This document shows positions 32,783-45,149 of a stretch of 64,000 nt of DNA, piece after piece. Each line of letters begins with the position of its first letter. The stretch's first letter is position 1. Below the pieces are notes generated by a model, which was not told the origin of the DNA, did not search any database, and saw nothing but the letters and a program-made list of their open reading frames with translations. The DNA lies in contig MVAQ01000018.1 of assembly GCA_014825775.1 (NCBI GenBank), positions 62,001-126,000 of the forward strand, given 5' to 3'. Both the position numbers and the translations under genes were made by a program. The DNA is from Krasilnikovozyma curviuscula (lineage: Eukaryota; Basidiomycota; Tremellomycetes; Cystofilobasidiales; Mrakiaceae).

Positions 32783-34961
32783 CTAAATAGCGACCTCCAC
32801 GTCCAAGCCATCAACCAAACTCATGACACATCTCCCGTCCTTAATGACTGCCTTGAAGTAGACATCTGGCTCGCTCAAGATGGTCACATCCTCCAATGGG
32901 TTCTCCTTGAGCAAGATAAGATCGGCATACGCTCCGGGCGCAATCACCCCAAGCAAGCCCTCGCGGTCCACAAGCTTGGCCGCGTTGGTCGTCGCTTGCT
33001 TGAGGATTGTTGGCGAGTCGAGGAGGGCCGCTCGGGAGACGAATTCTTCTGTAGCGTAGGTCGCCATTATCCCTCGACCCTGTGAGAGACAGATGTGTTA
33101 GGCGACAGTGTTTGAAAGGAAAGTTGAGAGGCGTGCTTTACCAAATCCGTTCCATAGCAGACGACGACGCCAGCTTCTTCAGCTATCTTTATACTAAACT
33201 CAGACGACACTATTTAGTAAGAATATACTACGTCTTGCAAGTAGTGGCGAACTTACGCTTCCCAAGCGGCTTTCCCAACCATCTTCATCTTCTCCATCTG
33301 CACGCTATTCAACGTAGCTCCAAACTCTGGCACCCGGAGATACAAATCACAGATTGCGAGCGTAGGAATGAAGAAGACGTTGTTCTCAGCCATGAGTTTA
33401 GCCGTCGATGCATCGAGGAAAGCCCCGTGTTCGATGCCCTTGATGCCGCCGGCGATGGACCGGCGTATCGCTTCATTAGTGAAACAGTGCGCCGTCACCA
33501 TCGTAGCTCCCATATCTGTTGCGGCTGTCACGATAGCAGTAATCTCTTCTATGGTGAACTGAAGAGAAGTGAGCTTATCCGTTTGACCTGAAAAAGAAAG
33601 AGACAACGCGTTACACCTCAGTATATGAGGAGCGCTAAGATCTTACACAGTGCACTCACTCAGAACACCACCACTGGGTGAATGGAAATTGGCAGGGATC
33701 CCGATCAGACTATTGAGTTGCTAATTCATTGCCAACAGAAACTCACGATGTACAAATCTGTTAGTTACGCCAGTACAACAAGGGTGAAATATTCAGTCCT
33801 TCTCTACACATTATGAAGATAGGAACGAAACTGACCTTGATATGATCAGCTCCCTGTCTCATCAGCTCCCTAACAGCCTTCAAGCATGCAGGTACCCCGT
33901 CGACGACCCAACCTCCATTCTCAAGCCTCAACGTGCCCGGAATGTAGACTGGCTCACCGCCAACACGATGACCGTGCCCACCTGTCTGGGAAAGTACAAA
34001 ACCTCCCTGGAAAATTCTTGGGCCGGGGATGAGCCACTGGCGTGAGACAATAAAAGGTGATGAGAACAGAAGATCACACGAGAAGATTAAAGGCGCATAG
34101 ACTAACTTGTTCAGTTGCAGCAGCGTATGATTTGGTAGCACCACCAACATCTGTCAGAGTGAGTCAGTACTATTGAGCGGTAGAATTCAGGGTTGAGGGG
34201 TCAATGTGATGGGACGCGTACCTCTGACAGTTGTGAACCCTCTCGCGAGATATCCTCTGATGGAGAACGTCGCTCCTAGAACAGCGGAGTCTCTTGGTTC
34301 ATCAGCCTTCACATGAAATAAGCAAAGGTCTTTAGCTACACGTGAAGTGGGAAGGTAAAGGAACCGTGTGCTTACACCAACTTTAGACGGGTCGCTCAAA
34401 GGACCACCGCCAGTGACATGAGTATGGCAATCGATCTGGAAAGTTGCACAAGTCAGATTCTACATCTACAAAGGAGCAAAATGTGTAGTATGGTCTTTTC
34501 TCACCAGTCCCGGACAAGCATACACCCCTTTGCAGTCGACGACCTCATACTCCGAACTCTGCAGGTGTGTGTTCAGCTTGGTGGGCTCAACACCAGTGAT
34601 GAACCCTCCAGAAAGTGTGATGGTCGAGTCTGGTGAGAGAGAACCCGTCTCTGGGTGGACAACCGTCACATCTATCGGCCAAGCGCGAACAGCAGCAGGT
34701 CAGCGTATGATTATCTTCCACAGAGGACAGTTTTCAAGATAGAGACAGGAACTCACTGATAAGCTTCACCTTCTTCTGCTCATCTAGTTTGAACCCCTTA
34801 TAAGCAGAAGGTGCCTTGGGTCTATAGAATACTGACGAAGGATTAGGTAGAACACGCTTCGCAGCAGCTGCAGCCGGCTTGGCTGCTGGCGCCGAATCTG
34901 GGATGATGAGTTCAATAGATTCCGACATCACAGAAGGGGAACTGGTGATTGTAATCTTCAT
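32783..34961 (-). CDS. Metal-dependent amidohydrolase (imidazolonepropionase/aryldialkylphosphatase-like)
   Basis: TIM-barrel hydrolase of the amidohydrolase superfamily; the natural substrate is unknown. Motifs: GVYACPGLIDCHTHVTGGG (H-x-H metal ligands after the beta-sandwich strand), ARGFTTVRDVGGATKSYAAA, RIFQGGFVLSQTGGHG, RQGADHIK (likely carbamylated Lys), MVTAHCFTNEAIRRS and GIKGIEHGAF (His ligands), VVVCYGTDLG (Asp ligand). The C-terminal sandwich is GVIAPGAYADLILLKENPLE. All expected metal ligands are present. Start 34961 (MKITITSSP) is in frame with a second ATG at 34928. Ala/Pro-rich N-terminus with no clear signal peptide. Many short introns, about nine. Confidence 0.87.
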
Positions 34962-35173
34962 TCTGCCAGTTGACTTGAAAAGATGCAGGGCAGCAAGCGT
35001 GTAGGTGAACGTTCGCGGTTGAGCGATCGCGGGGACCTTCCGGCTTGCCAAAAGTAAAAGACAGGAAAATAACAAACAAAACATCGTAACATCATTATAC
35101 ACACAATCATCAATTCGGAAAGGAACCCCAATGTCATCCCCAGACTATATATTTTTTTTCCATCTTGAAAGCT

Positions 35174-37029
35174 TTAAAACGCCTTCGCAAACCTTCTCCT
35201 GTTCATTCCCTCGACACCTAGTCCTTTCAAACCACTTTTACCAACAACATCATCCTCCCTTACCATCTTCAGCGGCATCTTGATCTCCCATCTCGGACTT
35301 GACTCCTCCTCCTTGACAACCTTCAAGAGCTCATCCTGCCTCTCGCGCTTGAGCAGCGTTGAGAGATACAACACCTCATCTTCATCCGAAGTGTCATGCT
35401 CATACTCAATCGGGACACTAACAGAGGTGAAAGAGCTGCTCGAGGAAACAGAAGTCGCGATCGAGTCGCTCCGCCTGGAGCCGAGTTTCATCATGTGTGA
35501 CGTCGTCTTTCGCAGAGTAGGTGTTTGGGTCGGTGAAGGGCTTGATCGGGAGTTGTTACTGTTATGATTTGCCGGAAAGCTGAACGGGTCGTTGTTTTTG
35601 CTGCTGAGAGAAAACTCACTGATGGTCGACGCGATAGAATGTAAGTTGCTGATGGACTTCATTCGTGAGAGGCTAGACAAGGAGAGTCGATCCTTGTTAA
35701 ATTTGGTCGTTGTGGAGAGTGGAGACAGTGGTCTCAGCGAAAGGTGAAAGGAGGGGTCCATCGCTGTGCTTGGAGATTCGGTAAGGATCTCAGAAGTGAC
35801 GGACGATCGACCATGACGAGGCGACAAAGACTTGATACCTTCAATAGAAGAGGTTGTGTGGCTTCTTACAGTGGCGGGTGGTGATTCCGGTGGTGTGAAG
35901 AGGACGGGAACAGTAAAGCTTCTTTGAAAAAAGAAGTGGTTGGGTGGCGTTTGTGTGTATTGCCCTCCAATTGAGTCAATTGAGTCAACTGGTGAGATTA
36001 TTTCCTCAGAACTCCCTCGGAGATGTTGTTCAGAGGAAGGGGGTGAGGTTGGTGGTGTAAGAGGAAGGCTCTTTGACCAGCGTTGAGACCTGAACGGTGG
36101 TTTGTTGTGAGGACCTGATGATGCTGTGACAATATCCTCCTTCTGCAGCTCGAGCAGCTCATGATGGAATGAGAGGGTCATGTTTGGGCGACGAGGACGG
36201 GGTGGTGGTGGGTTATTGAGGTTTGGAAGTGGGAACCGAGTAAGGATTTCAATGAGATCATATGTCGACTGGCCAGTAGGTTTCATTTCGGGGACCATGG
36301 TGACATCGGCCGCTGGCAAAAGCTAGAAGAAACATAGGAAAACGAACGAGTCAGACAGATGCAAAGTAGGAATCGAAAGGAACTCAATCTCACATCTGGC
36401 GACTTCCTCGCGACTCTAGGAGCGACAAACGAATGAGGGCTAACCTCCTCATCTCTCCTGAAAGCATCTTCTCTTTTCCAAGGAGTTCTCCCTCTTCCAC
36501 TCCAAGAATGTTTGTAACCACAATCACCACCACCTCCATCTCTCATTTTCATAAGATCGTCCAACTTCTTAACGTTTGGAAACGTAAACCCAATATTCAC
36601 GCGATCCTCCTCGATTGAAGGCATCGCAGCACGTTCATTTTCATCCTGGCGTCCCCTTTGGAAGTGAACTGGGCTAAACACGTCTCCTGCTGTCTCATCT
36701 TCTTCTTCTCCCTCGTCCCATGAGCTCTTGATTTCCGCCGTCTCGACGAAACCTTGGGCACTCTCGGAAAACGCGCGTCTGTTTTGAACATGCTCCTGGA
36801 CTGGATGGAGAGTTGAGCGAAGGCCATGCTTGGGTAGAGAGAGGGAAGGAACCTTTTTCATTCTGGAAGGGCTGAGAGAAGGCGGAGAGTCGACAGGGAG
36901 TGCGGGGAGCGGGGTTGTTGGAGCCAGAGTTGGAGGTGAGTAAGCTTGGAGGGAACAGGAACGGACTGGGACTGAGGTGCGAGGATTACAAAGAGAGGAT
37001 GGTGTCGGAAAAGAAGAAGTGCCTGACAT
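35174..37029 (-). CDS. Ser/Pro-rich protein of unknown function
   Basis: I do not recognise a domain. One intron (about 36320-36390) joins RVARKSPD to LLPAADVTMVPEMKP. The protein is roughly 600 aa, almost wholly low complexity: a proline-rich N-terminus, an acidic patch (WDEGEEEDETAGD), a conserved-looking stretch around RVNIGFTFPNVKKLDDLMKM, then many S/T-P sites, consistent with a phosphoregulated scaffold. The most ordered part is near the end: EYEHDTSDEDEVLYLSTLLK followed by RERQDELLKVVKEEE and a basic tail RRRFAKAF. No signal peptide or membrane segment. Function not assigned. Confidence 0.75.
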
Positions 37030-37598
37030 GGCGGACGGTGATTAAGGTTGCAGCAGAAGAGCTAATGTGGTTCGAATTGAGATGCAATGTGGCTCCTCTG
37101 CGGTTTCAAAGCAGTAGAAGCCAGTAAACCACAAGACCGGCCAGATCACGACGAGAAGCAAACCGTGTACCTCTATTCAGAGGCAATGCAAAAATCCGCC
37201 TGTTTATGCAAAGTCGGATTTCAAACGTACGCCTCTTGTAGGGGGCGACAAGTTCCAAACACGACGAGGACTGGCCACCCTTTAGTACGCCGATCAAACG
37301 ATTCGCTGTGCAAGGGGGGGATGTGTTTGATGAAAATTGATTGAATTGGATGAGAGATGGCAGTTGAGTTCGCACTAGAGGGGAAATCCCGAGCCCCTGG
37401 AAGGGAAGAGGATTGTGAATGTGCTACGCCTAGCTGAGACCTGTGATAGCTGCGCCACGCCAATGGAACCTTGTGAAAAGCTCTAGAAAGAAGCTTAAAA
37501 AAACGAGGGCGATGTTAACTTACAGAAACCAATTGAAAAGAAGTGAGCATTCATGGTCGGTGTGGGGTACCTTTCTACCGGGATGAGAATCCTGCCTG
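37030..37598. other. Intergenic
   Basis: Promoter of the Ser/Pro-rich gene and 3' side of pirin. Only short unsupported reading frames. Confidence 0.45.
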
Positions 37599-39021
37599 TC
37601 ATCGTGGACCCACATTGGAGATCGATCTCCCAATCTCGCTCTTCCACCCTCGAGCCCTTTCAAACCCGTTCTTACGACCATCGAAGTCCTTAAGCGCCTG
37701 TATAGCTTCTTCTTTTGATGTTACAACAAAGGGACCATGCTAAAGGAACAGAAGAAGGCGAACAAGGTTGGAAAAGATTTGGGCGGGCGTCCAGTCAGCC
37801 ACTGCCCAACAAAGGAACCGATGAGACACCGCTGCGTAAGAGAAAGGTTACCTGGAACACGGGCTGGTTGAGCTTTTCACCTGAGAGGAGAATACCTTTC
37901 CACCCAACTTCGGTGGCAGAGGTGAGTTGTACGCCATCTTGACCGGGAGCGTCCGAGAGAACGATCGCAGAGAAGGGTTCGTACGTGGTTTCGTTTATTG
38001 AGAGTGAGCCTGAAAGAGTATAGACGACGCTAGTCCACCCAGACGGTAAGGGCTGAAAGAATGTGGTACCCTGAGATGAGAGAGCGATGTCGTAGTAGCT
38101 GTCCAAAGCAGAGAAAGTTCAGGAATCACATCGCGGACTAATGAACGTGTGTGTGCAGACTTACAGACAACCTATATCTGCTGCACCCTTAACACCTTCA
38201 GTTTCACCACTGATAACTTTCACAATGATATCTCCTTCCGGTGAAGTATAGGTCGGTATGTCTTCTCCTTGCCATTGTTGATACGAGGGGTCGGAGGTTT
38301 TAGCGGCCAGCGGTAAATCAATCCAACTGCGGAGCAAGAACAGCGTCAGCAGACAACAACATTTTTATCGATGAAGAGATTCCATACATACAGTTGAATG
38401 CCACTTGGGTTCGGTTGACCCACAGTGTGGATTGGCATCTCTACAAGGACAGAGATGACACATGTCAGCACATGCTATCACGTCACATTTAACTTTCAAC
38501 GTTGACCCACCAGCATGCATCATCCCTCTTCCAGCAACCTAAACACTCATTGAGGTCAGCGGTTTCACTGCAACTCAAAATACCAACTGAAACTCCACTC
38601 GCCATGAACTGCACCCCTCCTGGACCAATCGTACCTCTGTGACCAATAAAATCCTCATGTTCCATATCTCCTTGTATCATGTGGGTTAGTGTTGATTGAC
38701 CTCTGTCTGAAAGAGAATGGAAATCAGCCTGGAGGCAACGAGTAAGGGGATGAAAGTAGAGCAAGTACGAGGATGATCCGCAAAGCCTTTCCCAGGTCCG
38801 ACTTCGAAGTCTAATTTAGGAGAAGCAGCAACAGAGAAGAAAGGGTAAGAAAGAGAAAGGAGGAAGCTTGATGGCGGACCGGGCAACAACCTACGATCCA
38901 GCAGTAGAAACGGCGACAGGCTTCGTAGCTTCATTCCACCAATACTCCTTCTTACAACCGCACCCACACCTTCCGTTTGAGGCATTGCAAGTACTGATTT
39001 GGTGACTGTCCTTGAACACAT
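37599..39021 (-). CDS. Pirin family protein (cupin)
   Basis: Iron-binding bicupin; pirins act as nuclear cofactors or quercetinase-like enzymes. Start 39021 gives MCSRTVTKSVLAMPQTEGVG then VRRSIGGMKLRSLSPFLLLD. Introns join HFEVGPGKGFADHPH to RGQSTLTHMIQGDMEHEDF, supplying the H-x-H...H iron ligands; the Glu ligand is in VMHAEMPIHTVG. Next GIQLWIDLPLA, WQGEDIPTY, and the C-terminal cupin (YYDIALSSQGTTFFQPLPSG through SDAPGQDGVQL). Last exon reads HGPFVVTSKEEAIQALKDF and ends NVGPR-stop. Several introns. Full length for the family, all ligands present. Confidence 0.92.
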
Positions 39022-39987
39022 TTTCTCTGGTCTCGGTGTGGCTGATTGAGTTGAGCTCAAAGTCGATTCTAGCTCAAAATCACGTTGGAAAAGGACAGCA
39101 ACTTATCAGATCAGCTCAAGTAAGGCTGAGATGTTTGATATGGGACGAAAGAGGGGGCCTCACAATAAGAGAAATGACAAGCAAGGCCAAACAGCTGGAG
39201 GGACGCGCTGTGCACGAGTAGTACTCCTAACCTCGACCTTCGTTTTATCCAATTGTTCCAAAATCAGAAGTGACAGCTGCCCAGTATTGTATAGAGCCTT
39301 GGGTTTAACAAGGAGGACAGCTGGAAGTAGATAACTGCTTGAGAAGGAAATGGCCGGAGGCGTGCACACTTGCGACGGTGATGGAGAAGTTTTGCAGCTG
39401 TGAAGAGAGGAAATGCATCAAGTTATCGTCAAACAGGAATTGTGGAAGGTTTCTATAAGAAGGCATATCCGTGCTTAGTGGCTCATCAAGATCAAATGTA
39501 CTGAGTCGTAAGCGGATGATTGACGCGCTTCTCGATCTCCACCTGCGATAGTCTTTAGTAAAGCAGCGAGGATATTACCAGCAGCCCCACGGTGAATCTG
39601 AGTAAAAGCGAATCCTTGCTGCAAGCTTCAAGAAGGCGATTTGACCTAGTGACAATCTTTGAACGGGCTCACTTTGCTATTTTGCTCTCCGACTCGTTCA
39701 CGAGGTCTTTCAGCCAGCCAGATAAAGAGCAAACTTCACTGACGTGCTTCAAGATCAAGAAAGAAGACAATAGTCGCACTGTACAGAACGGTTTCGTTGA
39801 TAGGAAGAGCGAGGAAGCGATCGACGGTAAATGAGGGTAACCAGCTTCCCGCAGACCCAGTCTATGAGTTGGTTTCAGCAACGATAAAAAAATAAAACAG
39901 GAAGCCATTTTATATCTCAGCCTTGTGCAAGAACCATTTTGTGAGACAGATCAAATGAAAGGTGATTGTCGTCCTAGCTCTCCTTGA
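39022..39987. other. Unresolved interval, possible small minus-strand gene
   Basis: 966 nt between pirin and the DUF6534 gene. Minus-strand stretches look weakly coding: an ATG frame from 39466 to 39305 reading MPSYRNLPQFLFDDNLMHFL and, upstream of it, a frame reading GFAFTQIHRGAAGNILAALL near 39560-39620. I could not chain them into one gene or match a family. It may equally be the pirin 5' region. Confidence 0.3.
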
Positions 39988-41478
39988 TCACGAGCTGTGC
40001 AAGGCATCCCTCGACGAAAACTCCTCGCCGTGAACATTGACAATCTCCGAAATTTCCTCTGGCGAAACCGTTCTGTTGGACCCCTTCGTTTGGTCAATCT
40101 CAATCCACTCTGAATCGCCCTCATCTACATGCACAACTTTACTCTTGTGTACTCTGATCCCATCCAACTTGATATTGCCATCACTGTCAGTTCTCGAGCG
40201 TTCCCGACGTGTTGACAGTTTCTTTTTGACGTGATTTTGTGAAGTGCTGTGCTGTGATGGACTGTGGGAGCTGAGATTTTTAGGGTGATTGTTATGAAAT
40301 GCTGATTTATCATCCGATCTTGACCTGCTGAATCCAATGTGACCACCTCCAACTTCGGCATCTTTTCCACCAGAATAAGTGAGCGCCTCATTACCCCTGT
40401 ACCCTCTTCGGCTTTGAAGATTGATGATGAGAGTCATGGAATAAACTCTTCCTAAACAAAAGGCAGCTCCAGTGCACATGTTATCTTCAGGTGCGACGAG
40501 AAAGGTGACGAGGACGAGGACTGCGATTGTTGAGGTGAGAATGCCTGTTTGAAGTGCGTTTCGCCCAATACGATGCAGAAGGCTGAATGCAAACACTCAT
40601 GTTAGCTAAGTTTAACGTCATGCTAGTAAGACATACAAACTAACCTCCTTGTCTGATCAAAGTCTACTTCCTTCATGGCGCCGCGCAGGTAAGAAACCAG
40701 CCCGACTGCTATTGCGATGTCACAGACAACCGATGAAACTATCCACAGGATGACCATACTGGTTAACTTGGCACGACCGGTGACGCTAGGATGCAAAGCG
40801 ATTTCGATCGCATTGCCGAAAGCCCCAGCACACTACATGTTCGATCTGTCAGTGTAGTAACCTTTCGATAGGTACGCCCTTAGACTTACAGAAGCGAGTG
40901 CAGTAACAAAAACGAATATAGATCTCGTTATACTTTTGGTCAACCGATACAGCCTCCAGATCAAGAAGCTCTGTACAACAGTCGTCACAATGCCAGTACA
41001 GATAAGATACAAAGGGAGAGATCCAGGTTGAAGAATGACATTGTTCAATTCTCCCCAGTCTGCAACACAATCTGTACCAAAACAAAAAAGATAATGATTA
41101 GGTACATAAATCGTGTGTCAGATAAAAGGGCATTGTTGAAGCTCACAGATATAGACCGTAGCGCAGTCAGCAGCACTGCAGATTCCATCAAAGAACAGAC
41201 ACAGTCCGACTATTATTTTGAAAATCAGAGCATCTTCTGGGAATTTCGAATAGTAGCTCCAAGCTTGCATAACTCTTATCACACATCATTGCCGTCAGCT
41301 TTATGTCTCCATCAGAGGGCTCCGCATTTAGACTTACTCCAGAGTCATTAGTATTCTGTAGTGAGTCAACGAAAGAATGTTTAAGAATTGGTCTTCAGGA
41401 GGAGAAACAGCTCGGTCACACTCACAAATTGATCCAAGAGCAAATCAGGAGGGGACCAAGAGCGAGTGACAGAGGCAT
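39988..41478 (-). CDS. Multi-pass membrane protein with DUF6534 (basidiomycete family)
   Basis: About seven membrane helices; family of unknown function, expanded in Basidiomycota. Seen: LGPLLICSWIN, WSYYSKFPEDALIFKIIVGL, CLFFDGICSAADCATVYI, LPLYLICTGIVTTVVQSFLI followed by WRLYRLTKS, CAGAFGNAIEIALHP, MVILWIVSSVVCDIAIAVGL, and the DUF6534 core LLHRIGRNALQTGILTSTIA through SMTLIINLQSRRG. The cytosolic tail is Ser/His/Lys-rich and ends in an acidic stretch. The first exon (ATG 41478) carries the typical LGPLL helix but does not join the next segment in phase with sites I can see. A shorter start at 41271 (MQAWSYYSKF) is possible. Confidence 0.72.
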
Positions 41479-41757
41479 AACAGGACAAGGAAAAGGGTCG
41501 ACAACCACAATGAAGAAGCAGAGGAAGACAGTATTGAGAGTTGGTTCTTATTATACATCAGATTCACCCTTTCGATTTTTTTAAAATGAGTGTAGAATTG
41601 CGACAGGAACGATGGTAATTATCTCCTAACAGTACGAGGGGGTCACTCATCAGCATTTCGCCCTGTCTGACATATAAAACAGAAAGGTATACTGACAATG
41701 GCATATATACACAAATGGAACAACCTTCAAGACGCTCTTACCCCTCTCCTTATTCCT

Positions 41758-43291
41758 TTAATCTGTCGCCGCCCTCGCTATTTCTTCACGCCAGAGCTCA
41801 GCAAACTCCTCGATATCTTTCCCACTGGCGATTTCCAATACATCTGCAGGATACACTGGCCAAGTGGGAGCATTCCGAGCTGCAGTTGGGTGTTCTCTTG
41901 AAGGGATGACCTTGAGGATTGGGAGGAGAATAGGGTTGTTGAGTAGCTCATTCCCGTCCGCATCTAAAGGTGTGAGTCCGGACGATGGTAGCCGTACAGG
42001 GGATGTGAGCGAGAGCGTGTTGAGTAAAGAAACTGGATCCGATGGTTGACCGGTATAAATGGAGAGAAGCTCTTCCCATTCGAACAACAGCGGTGAGGTT
42101 CGCGGCGCGAAGAGATTGAAATCGATGATGTGAGCGGAGGTGTGATTGGAAGAGAGATAGATATCAACAGCGTCTGATTGAAGTTTGTGGTTTCATATGT
42201 AAGAGATGTAGTTAGTTTGTGAGAATGAAGCAGTGTTCGAAGGTCGAACTCACAGGAGTCTTCCTTCCCACCCGCAAATTTGTTTCGAATCCGAGTTTCC
42301 CAAAAGTCTTGACATGTATTCTTAATTTGTTCAATCTTCTCTGGTGCTTGAAGATGTGGATAGAAGTTGGGATCACGTTGACTTATTCCTGTGAGGCGTG
42401 GGCACAGCACGGATGTAGTGTCCGACAAAGAGTGGGATAAGCTTGTACTCATGTACTTAAGATCCTAAAATTAGCAGAATAGGTACTTACCCAGAAGCAC
42501 ATTGCCCCTGACAAACAATCTGAACTCTCTGCTTCTCTCGATCTCGTACCACTTCTTAGCGATAACTTCTAACTGATACTTCTCGTCCTCTTCGTTCTTG
42601 GTGCTTCCTTCTCCATGATCTTCCTGAACGCACCCATCCCAAACCATCTCCTCGTCCAAGTCATGTCCAACCAAGCTGCTTCCTTTGAGGACCATGAAGC
42701 AATCTTCCACGGTGGTGCATTTCAGCGGTGCTGGTAACGGCAAGATCCACTGTGCATCTTGAGGAGCTGTGAAGTTCAGTTTGATGAATACACCTGTCGG
42801 ATTACACTCAAATTGGTTTCGAAGATTGGCTGTCAGGAGCGGGAACGAGTAGGTTTTGGGTGGTAGTGAGCTTGATGTTGATGATGAGCTACCATAAAGG
42901 ACAGGACAAGTACAAGTGAGAACTTGGATTTTACTAGCTGGAATTTCTGCAAACTCACTCGCTTTCATCGTCTTGGTCCTCGTCTTCCTCCTCATCGTCC
43001 CCGTCGACTTCCACTACTCCCTCTGGCATTCTCACTCCATCCTCCTCGAACCAGCTTCGAAAATCAAGCTCTTCTTGGCCAAGCTTGAAAGCTTCACCTC
43101 GTACGCTAATCCTCTTGAATGTCGGGTACCATGACGAAAATTGGCACGAAAGCTAGAACACGATTTTGAATAACTGGTCAGCCAGCATGGGTAGCAGCAG
43201 GGAATCAGTGAAAAATGTTTCTCACGATTGTTGATCTATATAACGGAGGGAACAGACCAGGGACAGAGGAATCCGTCACAGCAACAGGCAT
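41758..43291 (-). CDS. CDC123: Cdc123 (D123), eIF2 assembly factor
   Basis: ATP-grasp-like protein that assembles the eIF2 alpha-gamma complex for translation initiation. Start 43291: MPVAVTDSSVPGLFPPLYRS, then after an intron LSCQFSSWYPTFK (family signature) and KLGQEELDFRSWFEEDGVRM. An acidic run (DGDDEEEDEDQDD) leads to EFAEIPASKIQVL and FIKLNFTAPQDAQW (nucleotide-binding Lys region). C-terminal half: FRLFVRGNVLLG joined to ISQRDPNFYPHL, then DIYLSSNHTSAHIIDFNLF (metal-binding D-x-N) and LFEWEELLSIY. Around five introns. All family blocks are present in order. Confidence 0.93.
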
Positions 43292-43442
43292 TGTTTTGAT
43301 AATCACAAACAAAAATGTTTTGGTTCGCGGGAAACAGAAGGATGCGCCACAGTTTCACCTTTTATTGATCAGGCAATTCTTTCATATGGTAAGTAATTGT
43401 AATCGTTAAAAGTATCTAAACATAAGATATCAAGAAATAATC

Positions 43443-44648
43443 TTAAGCCTCGATTGGAGCAGCCTCCTCAGCGGCAACTTCTTGTTGAGGAGCAGCAACT
43501 GGGATTGGACCCTTTGACTCAGAGGATGGTCCAGCGAGAGGAGCCTCAGGCTACAAGTTCAGAAAAGAAAATAAGTACAAGTCAATAAAAGCTAAATGTG
43601 AAGACCGAAGGTGAAAGAAAGGAAGACTAACCTTAGCATCGATGATGGTAACAGCATCTGGCAATGGGTGCTTTGGTCCGAGGAGACCAGCTGGGTCCCA
43701 AGCCTTCATGATCTTGACTTTGATACCCAAAACACCTTGTCTGAGCAGAACGTGTCTGACGGCCTGATCGATAAAGTCAACAGCTGGCTGACCAGAGTGG
43801 ATCATGAATCCGTCGGTGAACTACAGGGGTAGGGTAGTATAAATGTCAGAGAAAAGTTCACCACAATTGCTTCTTTTCCAATCCTAGTTCCTCCATCGAG
43901 TATAACTATGTCTGTCCCAACCAGAGAAGGAAATTATAGAATGCTGACCTTCATAGACTTAGCTCTGGCAGCTCTCAATTTACCAGAAACGACAACTTCA
44001 CAACCCTTGGCACCAGACTCCATAACGAATCTGAGCACACCGTAACAAGCACGTCTGACGGCAAGACCACCGAGGAGCTTGTATCTGAGGGATTCGGCTT
44101 GGGCGACGGCAGAGAGACCTCTGTTCTGGACCTTCTCGGCGTAGAGTTCGAGAGAGTTGTCTGGGAACTGATGGGAACACGGTCACGCAACACGAAACAC
44201 ACACATCAGTACTGAATTCGCTCAGCTCATGAAATGACAAAGTATCACTGACCTTGAATCTCTTCTGGACCAAGGAGGTCAACTCTCTGATTCTTCTACC
44301 CTTCTCACCAAGAACTTCCTGGGTGTGGGTAGCTCTGATGATAATCTCAGTTCTGGCGTGGGTAACTCTAACCTCACATCCGGAGTAACCTTCCTCAGCG
44401 AGCTCACGAGTGAAGAACTCGTTCAACTCGGCTTGGAAAACTGTGAAACATCCAATTCAATCACACCGTCAGTTCCCTCCCCTCCAATGAGTTGAACTCC
44501 AACAAATGCTGATCAATATACTGACCTCCGTCTGATAGGGGGCAATATGAAAGGCAAATATCAGAACACTTCAACTGAGCAAGTGAACGATGCGAAGTTA
44601 CTCACCAGCAACGAACTTCCTCTTCTTGGAGATTTGAGCGCTGGCCAT
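43443..44648 (-). CDS. RPS3: 40S ribosomal protein S3 (uS3)
   Basis: Small-subunit ribosomal protein at the mRNA entry channel. Start 44648: [14 protein letters not shown], then D-G completed by a 6-nt exon (44526-44531), then [22 protein letters not shown] domain: [20 protein letters not shown] and [19 protein letters not shown]-terminal domain: [70 protein letters not shown]. The tail is Ala/Pro/Glu-rich and ends PIEA. A 5' UTR intron is likely at 44651-44716 (GTAAGT to TTTAG two bases before the ATG). At least five coding introns. Confidence 0.97.
44526..44531 (-). other. RPS3: 6-nt microexon of RPS3
   Basis: Minus-strand ACGGAG between acceptor ctatcag and donor gtcagt. It completes FVADGVF, the invariant N-terminal segment of uS3. 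Skipping it would delete two residues, altering a highly conserved stretch without a frameshift. Confidence 0.8.
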
Positions 44649-45149
44649 TTCTAAACGAATAGACCTCAATCAGCTCAACAGGAATATCCTCCAAGCACTA
44701 AAGTCTTCGCACTTACTGTCTTGCTGGATGAAGATTCAACACTTCGAGCTCGAATAATTGAGGGCGGCGGCGGTCAGGTAGAATTGGACCGAGCGCAGAG
44801 GTATAGTTTTCACCGTGGGAAAAAGCTAAGTCCCCGACAATCTTCTTTTCAAACGCTCTGTTCTCACAAAATTTGGTCAAAGATGAGTTCTATATTACAT
44901 GTTTCTCATTCTTGCAGAATGACAAAAAAAAATTGAACAGTTTTCAGCTTATCTGACCTTCAGGATTCTTGACAGTCCTTTCTTCATTCTTAAGGGGCAT
45001 GCCGGTGATTTTTTGAGAAGCATTAGTTTTATTATTCAAATTGCAAGCACTAGAAGCTCATCACAAACGAATATCGCCCTGTATTTTGCGCCATCTTGCT
45101 TTGTAACATTTCATGAACCGTAATTAGTACGCCCTCCACACGACTATGA
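44649..45149. other. RPS3 promoter and Mak21 3' region
   Basis: Holds the likely RPS3 5' UTR intron (44651-44716). No other gene recognised. Confidence 0.5.

Noticed and set aside
37030..37598. Short frames as a possible extra gene
   Set aside because: No ordered composition, no splice chain, overlapping on both strands.
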